64,000 bases of DNA from Siphonodentalium dalli (lineage: Eukaryota; Mollusca; Scaphopoda; Gadilida; Siphonodentaliidae): positions 185,758,369-185,822,368 of the forward strand of contig CP136061.1 of the NCBI GenBank assembly GCA_032622095.1, written 5' to 3'. Below the pieces are notes generated by a model. That model was not told the DNA's origin, did no database searches, and was given only the letters and a program-made list of their open reading frames with translations. Position 1 is the stretch's first letter, and each line of letters begins with the position of its first letter. Positions 34,501 through 43,500 of the stretch are shown here, piece after piece. Made by a program: the position numbers and the translations under genes.

Positions 34501-37500
34501 TGTGATATTCGCATTTTCCCTTTTAGAGTAATTCTCCTTTGATTATTTAAAATGTTGGTTCCATCCTGCGTATGTTTCAATAATGAGGGTATGCCAGCAC
34601 CCGAGGTGCAATGTCTTGTTATTTCTGGAACAATTTTCCATTGTGCAATCCAGTCTTCCCACTACTCATTGCCATTTCAGAAATTTGCTCAAAATATATA
34701 ATAATATTATTACTAGGTGGTACAGTTTGCAGGTTCGTTTTTCAGCTGTGGACTTTTCGCAGTGATGTCGATAAAAGAAAATAATGACACTTTTTCCAGT
34801 GTTCGAATAGAAATTTCACAGAGATGTACTTTTGTGCGACACTTTTCTCATAACAACACGGCATCTACACTCCATTTCTATCGATAACTTTATGACTGAA
34901 TATCTGGTCTACTTGATAATGTGGAGAAATAATAGAATGACTTTGAAATATGCTCCATTTTGTGTTGAAATTTGGCAGTGTTGAAAGTGCACACCGAGAA
35001 TGGGACGTATCACTACCAAGAACATAAAGTGACACCAAACTGCATTCAAGTGCATTACAGAGTGTGAAGGATATCATTGAAATATTTTTGCTTGTCTGCA
35101 TTTTTGTGTGTATATATAGTGTAAAATTTGTACATGTTCAGTCGGATGTTTGTCATTATTAGGGCCTTGATCTATGTTGTATTTGTTTGTAAACAAAAAC
35201 TGATGTCATAAAGAATGACTGTATTCATGTAGCAGATTAGAAAAGAAAGATAATCTCATATAAGAAACAATACTTCAATACAATGTATCAGTAAACATGA
35301 CCATATCTATGGGTTGCCAACTGCTCATTCATGTTGAAGGTGTGAAGGTTTTGTGATGCAGTGTTTTATTGTTTTAACTTATTATAATGTCAAAGGAGTC
35401 ATGGTGAACGGCTTTCAAGGAAGAATAATGTCGTAAGGCCTCCATTTCCCCACTTAACATATCAAACTTAACTACAATTCTCAGTGCATTTTGGATATGG
35501 TGCGAAATCTTGCATTATAGAGGCTAAACTATGATAATATTGTATAAAACTGACATTTTTTCTCTCGTATTTCTAAAACAGGAGGCTCGGGAGATAGCGT
35601 ACAGTTAATCATCTCCTAACAGCAAGAATTGAGAAACATTTTGCTGAAAATTAAATAAAAAACTTATCATTTGGTTAACATTCCCGAGTTGTTTCAAAAT
35701 GCGGAGTACATTCGGAAATCGAACAAACACAGAACCAACAGTTGCCCTTGTATCCGTTTTATATGCTCCCAACTGGGGGGTGATAAAGTATACCTGTAGT
35801 CTGGTGTCAACTTCTGATGATGGATGACAATCGTGTCATATTGTTTAGAGAATTAGGGGTCTTTGGTTGTTTTCAATTGGTCCCTTCCAGGAGGAATCTA
35901 GATTTGTATGAATTCTGTGATATTGCTGTAACCATTTACCAGATGCAATCGATACAAGTGTAAACAATCATCCACATGGCATGTGATGGCAGCATGTCAC
36001 TATCAGTCCAAATTATTTACTAGAACAAACAAATATTAAAATGGTCAGGTGTTCCAGGGTGTTCCATTAATTACCAGATGGACTGAAACTAAATACAATG
36101 GCAGAACCATTTTCCCTTGGTTTTAGTATATATAATAAACTGGTTTGAGAACTCAATATAGTGCTCTTGCATGTTAAACTTGGCACTTGGCACCCTTGTC
36201 ATGGAAATAAAAATATTAAATAAAAAGTTCTCCCTCCCTCATTGATTCCGGAAAAAAAATGTTTGAGACTCAAATAACATTTTTTTTTTGCATCAGTGCC
36301 ATGATTATTATTATTATTATTATTATTATATTTACATTTAAAGAACGCATTCTACAATATTTAGTTTCAATGCGCTTTACAGTCATATTAAGAACACAAC
36401 ATAAAATACATACAGGTGATTTTAAATACAAAAAGTATACAACTAGGATAAGACAATACTAGGTTAAAAAATAAAAAGTAAAACAACGAAACAGTGAGAC
36501 TAGATTAAAAAAATACAGTACAGGTTTCTAATAAAACGACAGAATAAAAATAAGATAAAAATAGTTAATTAATCCAGTTTAAAACACAATTTAAATAAGT
36601 GCGTCTTAAGAGATTTTAAAAAACCAGAAACAGTGTCTGCTCTCCGAGTATCAAGTGGGAGCGAATTCCAAATGTTAGTCGCTATTTGTTGGAAGCACAT
36701 CTCACCATATCTGCTATTTGGTTTGCCGGTCAGAAATCTAAGATCGCAACCACTTGTCATCGACCTTGTGGATGCGCCACGACCACAGGACTTCAGTTTA
36801 AACATGGAGGAGATATAGCTTGGACATTCTCCCCTCAGAGCCTTGAATACGATTAGTGCACATTTAAATTTCACTCTATATTCGAATGTCATTATGTGAA
36901 GTGAACAGAGAACAGTTGTAATGTGATCGTATTTCCATAAGTTCTGAATAAGGCGTGCACAATTGTTAATGGTCAGGTCAATTCGCATGATGTTTTCCTT
37001 CGTGAGGTGCGTCATGATGGAATTAAGGCTGTCTATACGGGCTAACACCAAGGAGATCACGGCATGCTTAATTGTACTATGTGTAAGATAGCAACAGACT
37101 CTGCGTATAGTTCTAAGATAAAAACAACATGTTCTCACTAAGTTTGAAACCATAGAATTCATTGACATCCTTGTATCGAAAAAGGCTCCGAGATTCCTGA
37201 GCGCCGAACAAGATTTGATTTTCGAACCGTGCAAATTGATTAAAAAAAGCTCACTGTGATCGCCGTTGACAAGCTGCGATAGTGATTTCAACGAGTGTTT
37301 AGTTCCAATAACCATGAATTCCGATTTATCGTCATTCAGCTTTAATTTATTGACTTGCATCCACTGTCTAATATCCACAAAACACTCTTCAAGTTTATGT
37401 TTGGCTTCTATATAAGATGGTAAGTTGTTGCGAGGAAATTCAATATAGATCTGAGTGTCATCAGCATAGAAATGAAAATCAACATCATGCCTCGATAGAA

Positions 37501-40500
37501 TTTCACTCAGTGGTGCAGTGTATACTAAAAATAGCAGTGGCCCAAGAATCGATCCTTGCGGGACACCGACACTTAGTTCCACACATTCTGAGAACGATTC
37601 CCCGATCAGTACCTTCTGTTTCCTGTTCGCCAGATACGACCTGAACCAGTCCAGTGCTGCTCCGCGGACTCCGATGAAATCATGCATACGTGCAATTAGA
37701 ATAGAGTGATCGCAGGTGTCAAATGCTGCACTCAAATCTAACAGCAGAAGTAAGACACAGTTACCGCGATCAATGGCTAGATCAATATCATTTTTGACTT
37801 GTAACAGCGCCGTCTCACACGAATGGAATTTCCGATAAGCTGACTGAATGTTTTGAAACAATTCATTCTTGTTCATGTGTTCAATTAATTTTTGACTAAC
37901 TATTTTCTCAAGAACTTTAGAAACGAACGATAAATTACTGACAGGTCGATAGTTTTTCAAAATGTCTGGGTCCAAAGTAGATTTCTTAAGTACAGGGGAT
38001 ACAACAGCTGTCTTCATATCATCTGGAACTACACCAGAAGAGAGTGATGTATTAATTATCCGCGTGAACACTGGACCTACACAGTCAATCAAACCCTCGG
38101 ATTTGAGAAAACTGGTCGGAATTGGATCTAAACAGCAGGATTTGTTTTTCAGTTTGAGGATCACACCAATAACAACACCTTCGGAAACCTGGTCCAACAA
38201 GAGTGTTGTTGCAAACATAGATATTTCCGCTAAAGGAAGCCGTTCACACTGAACTATATGGATATATGTCCTGCGTTTGTAAACCATAGTAGAAAAGGGG
38301 TTAACTTTTTTGTGGTCGCCTACGATCCCTCGCGGTCTTCAGTGGCTTGCTCGGATTAGTCACGCATGCGCAGTCCCAATATAACCGATCGAATTCGCCA
38401 GTTTATTTTCTGCTACGAACCGAACGGAAGTCTAAGGGAGTATTTTTCCGAATTTGTCGTTTAACAACTAGACAACAAATTCAATTTATCGATACAATAA
38501 TTACTGGTCGCCTACGCGTTAGTTTTTAGAATTATTGTTTCGAATTCACGGGCCGTTTCGCTTCAAACATACAATTGTTCCGTGTTTTCGAACAGGCGGC
38601 TGACTTAAAAAATTTAGAATCTGAAAATCGACATTTCGCCATAATCAGCTGCCATTTCAAGGCCTTACGAGGCGCATAGATTATTGTGAACAATTCATCT
38701 ATGTAATTATTATAGAACCTATAAGGTATGATATAATTTGTCAGATATAAATGCCACGTGATTCGCTACCGGAAGTCTCCTAATTTATTTACGCGTGGAC
38801 ATTTATTTAGCAATAATTACCATCGCTACTGACGCTATCTATCATAATGTTATGAACAACATTCTTTCTCATAATACTTTGTTGTTTTATGGTTCAATAC
38901 AACTGATCCAGATGTGTTGGTCACATTTGAACTTAAAAGTTGATTACAATTTACATCTGGATTTATCAATGTAAAAACAGTAGTGCCATTATTACTTTAA
39001 TAAATTGACAGAGATTGATATTGGACAAGTGTTATAATTATGTTCATGGTTTGATTCTCGTAACGGAGCATCACCTTCAATGTAACAATCTCAGCCATGT
39101 GCTAGCGGACCGGGGATCGCACCCTGGTCAGGGTATTCTGACAGAAATCAGAACTCGGTCCGATACCAAGTTTGTCAGGCTAACAAGTCCCATTCGAGAT
39201 TACTGAATAAAATCCGAATGCAAATGCCGACTTTCCCCATTACAACACTTGTTCAGGTATGTTGTCGTGGGTGCACTACGCTGTGCGATCGGGTGTTGAC
39301 AATAAAAACTTAATGGCTGACCCATGTACACACCTAGGTGTGTGCATGTTACAGAATACTACTGGAGTCGCTAGATCTCATCAAAACAACATGCTTTCAC
39401 AAAATACTTTGTGTTTTCTGTTTTAATACTGTCACACATGTCTCCTATGATTTAGATGTGTTGGTCGACGCTTGAAGTTATCAGACTACAGTTTATCAAT
39501 ATCAGAAAAATAATGACTGTCGTCGTACTAAGATTCGTTAGTGTCATTAATTTCAGACAGGGATTGACATCTGACAGGAGTCAGAATTCTGTTGAGTACA
39601 TGATTCGATTCTCGTACAGTGCTTCAACTTCACTGTCAAAAAATTTGAACTGCTAGCATTTAATGATTCTGGATATGGCTCTATTTGGGACACAAAATTA
39701 CAAATCATGGGTGCTCCGGTTTGCATTCTCTAGAGTAAGGCAAGAAGCTTATCGTCACTCTGACTTTGGTTTGAACAACCTTTCCCCTTCTTGATTCAAT
39801 TATGAGAATGATTCCAACCTGACAGGTATTTAGAATCGTGGTGACTTTACCCCTCCAGGTAACTGGCCCACTGGCAATAACTGGCGACAGTGGCCTGGAT
39901 GACGTTTCCCAATGAATAACGATATAATAGCAGTGGTATTCCAAGACGAGGAAGGTGGGGGGGAGACATTATTTATGGCAAGTAACCATATCAAATGTGA
40001 GCTTGGTACAAGAACAGGCTGTACATCCAATACAGCATGCATTGTTCATAAAGGGCATGGTAGGTGTTTTGAAGGTATTCATGGACTAGCTGGAGTCTCA
40101 ATGAATTTTAAAATATATACGTGTCCCGACCTTTCATACCGTTGATATGGCGAATATACTTCACACACGAATGAAGCATATTTACATGGAAAGCATTTAT
40201 ATTGCCACGTGTCCCACGACCACTGCCAATAGCCTTTCCGACAAGAGGCCATCAGCATGGCTCTTCATACTTCTATTGCCCATATCAATTTGATTATCTG
40301 GCACATAGACAATAAAACAGGCAAAGACGTTTGCGCTGTCCAGCTAAGCTTTCGAGGAAGCTCATTGACCAGCATTACCGACCTTTCCTAAGACGCAGGC
40401 AGGGGACCACCCCGTACGAGTGGCATCCCATCCCCATGGCACAGATGCCCGATCATAAGGGCCTGAAGCCATGCTGCCAACTGCGCATTTCGGTCTATGC

Positions 40501-43500
40501 TGGGTTTGTCCTCTCTTCCTTAAACATGCCATAAGCGGGACCACTTAGGTCGGGGGAGTTCCTCTCTATCTTGGCTCTTCAAATTAAAATAAAACATTAA
40601 AAAGGGATGTGTATCCTTTACTAGGAGGATGATAATTTCATTCGTTTCCTTCCTAGGGGAGCCATTTTTAGAGCGGGTCTTCCCCTAGTTTGCTGCATGC
40701 TTCACACTAACCGACCTATCACACACCTAGGTCGTTCTACTGCATGTTTGGGGGGGCAGAGGCTCAGACCTGAATATTCCGTATGGTGACCGTGAAAATT
40801 TACCTGTGTTCATCATCTGACTACATTGTACATCATTTGAACTGATTTCGGTTGTAGAAGGCGCACCTTCATTTCTTAGAATCGGATCGCGGTGGGTATT
40901 CCGCTGGGACCGCGGACTGCTCTCAGGTGCCTAGTGGTCGTGATGGCCTAATAATAGTATTGTGTGTGGATTTAGGCTGAACATAATACTTGTGATTGCA
41001 CATTTTGCTGTCTGTCTCCATTCCAAAGGATGGTGCTCGTTGGGAAATTTCTCCAAAATTAATACTCGTACCGACATTGTTTTGGCACCTGAGAGTAGCG
41101 GTTTGCTTTCTCATTGGATGCTCTGGTCACCTGCGGTGTTCGGCCATGTTCTCTGAAGGGCTATATATATATCTTTAATGATACATTGGATTGTGCCAGG
41201 GATCTCTGCTCTGGCTCCGACCATTGGATTGTTGGGCGCAGCTTTAGTAGGGTCTTCTGACATGATCTCATGATGACTTATATATCACCATGATATATCT
41301 ATGATATCATTTTATATATCTATATATGCGAAAGATTTGTGTCACCAGGTTTCTGCAATGCTATCTTGTGATACATAGGTACCTCAGAGACATGAGACAT
41401 GTTCTCTGTGGGGTTGTATATCTATATTTAGTGATACGTTGGATCATGACAGGGAGCTGTGATCTGGCTCCGACCATTAGATTGATGGGCGCAGCTTTGA
41501 AAGGGCCTTCTGACATGGTCTCATGAGGAAAACTTAATATATATATCCCCCGGATATATATATTATATCATTTTATATATGTATATACGCAATGTGTATA
41601 TTGTGATACATAGGTACCTCAGGGACATGTGAATGTGTGATAACTGTTCTAAGGGCAGGACCAGTTCATGCTCCTCCGGTTACGTCTTGACGGTTCAACC
41701 AATTCGTGGGGATACGTCTGGTGGAGCTGCCGGGGTACTTGGGACCTCCAGGCCATTTGGCCCCCACCAGACGCTAGCGGTTCTGGGCGCTAAAGCTGCC
41801 AAAATCGCGTGCGTACGTATCGACACCGGCTGGATGGCCTTGGGCAGCTTAAGCGTAGGGCAGGGGCCGTACCCATGAGGTAAAGCGCCGAGTCCCCCTG
41901 GTCACGCTCGCATTACCGACACGGCCTTGCCTGCCACTCCTCAGTGAAGGGATCGGAGAAAAATGACCTCTCCCCACCCTCCAGCTTGGCCAGGATATTA
42001 GCTTGGGCATGACCACCTGCAGCATGCGATGGTGGGGGCTCCCTCTGATCCGATGGCTTGACTCGCTTATAGTTGTATAACCCATTTGGGCTAATGGGCT
42101 CTCCATTTGATACCTGTGCCACAGATTGGGCATCAGGTTATCTGCCATTTGCATTGGTGAACAGCAGTTAGTTAAACTCTTAATGTTGGTTGTCTTGCCA
42201 TCTTTGGAGTGGGCCTCCTCCAGTGCAGGTCGTTATGTCGCTAAGGCGGAGAGGGAGTTAGTCTCCTCGCATCTCAAATCGGCTGGATTCTTAGAACTGA
42301 CGGATGAAGAACAGAGAATTGCTCGGTTCGCTCGCAATTCTGAATTGAATGGCACCACCTGGGATGTTGCTTCCAAAAACAAGGGGGGGAGGTACATGTT
42401 TGGGCAATATAGCACTCTAATTATGAGTTATTTCACAACCTAATCATAACAGATTCATTAAAGAGTTCATATTTAGGTACAATCTGTTTTAGAAGAGTGC
42501 ATTCCCTCCAAAATTTGGCTATTAACTTTATTGCTCGTGCCTCCTCCGGGGCTTGCATTCTAATCCATATAGTTCAGTGTGAACGGCTTCCTTTAGCGGA
42601 AATATGATATTTTTAAAAATATAATATATATTTCCTTAAAGAAAGCCTGAACACTGAACTATCATAGGGCCCTCCCATGGCGGTGCCATTCCCAACCCCG
42701 CAACTCGCCAATCTCCTGATGATTGAGTTGAAAATAAACTGGCGAATTCGATCGGTTATATTGGGACTGCGCATGCGTGACTAATCCGAGCAAGCCACTG
42801 AAGACCGCGAGGGATCGTAGGCGACCACAAAAAAGTTAACCCCTTTTCTACTATGGTTTACAAACGCAGGACATATATCCATATAGTTCAGTGTTCAGGC
42901 TTTCTTTAAGGAAATATATATTATATTTTTAAAAATATCATGTTGCTGGTGTTAGTCTTCGCGTCAGGAAATGTCATGCGAATCATGTTAACTTTCTCAT
43001 CAAAATAGATTACAAACTTATTTGCCAGATCTATCTGTGAAGTATGCGAAGGTAGTTGTGATGTTTCAGTTTTTGTTAACATGTTGAGACAATCAAACAT
43101 CTTGCTTTGAGAAGCCTGTGCTAGTTGGCTCTCAAAGTAAGATTGTTTTGCACTATGGACCAATTTAACCACCTTCTTCGAGCAAACAATCAGAGTATTT
43201 TTATTCTCTGGAGTTGGGTAGCGTGAATAATTTACAGTCAGTTTTCGTCGGGCCCTTTTCTCTTGTAGGATGGTGTCATTGAACCCCGGATTTAGACGTC
43301 TACTGACACTCACTTGTTTTAATGGGACACAATCGTCTAGTCCTTCTACGATGCAACTGTTGTAACCATTAACATCGAGCACAAGCGAAAGGTTTGGTGC
43401 CAAACGTTCAACTAAAGATGGAATGTCTAATGCCTTGAAATTTCTCCTCATTATAATCCGTTTAGTCCGACCCTTTATACTCGAATCAAACAACAGCTTG

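Larger units (their letters stand above)
38219..42941 (+). mobile_element. DIRS-like retrotransposon copy 3, inserted in the LINE
   Basis: The left terminus is AGATATTTCCGCTAAAGG with an inverted repeat at about 38245-38410; the right repeat is at about 42730-42893 and the terminus ends AAAATATCAT at 42941. The internal complementary region is at 42563-42662. Inverted repeats are about 165 bp and carry cacgcatgcgcagtccc, resembling an NRF1-type promoter site. LINE sequence reads on directly across the insertion with only CAT shared, so there is no true target duplication, as expected for tyrosine-recombinase elements. The interior matches copy 2 without the Helitron. No intact enzyme frame. 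Confidence 0.87.

Noticed and set aside
38219-38287. First 23 codons of the 572-codon reverse-transcriptase frame as its true N-terminus
   Set aside because: They translate the left end of the inserted element (tttccgctaaagg and beyond), not LINE sequence.
42921-42938. Stop codon ending the endonuclease frame as the natural end of that protein
   Set aside because: The last five codons and the stop are the DIRS terminus; the LINE frame continues at 38218.
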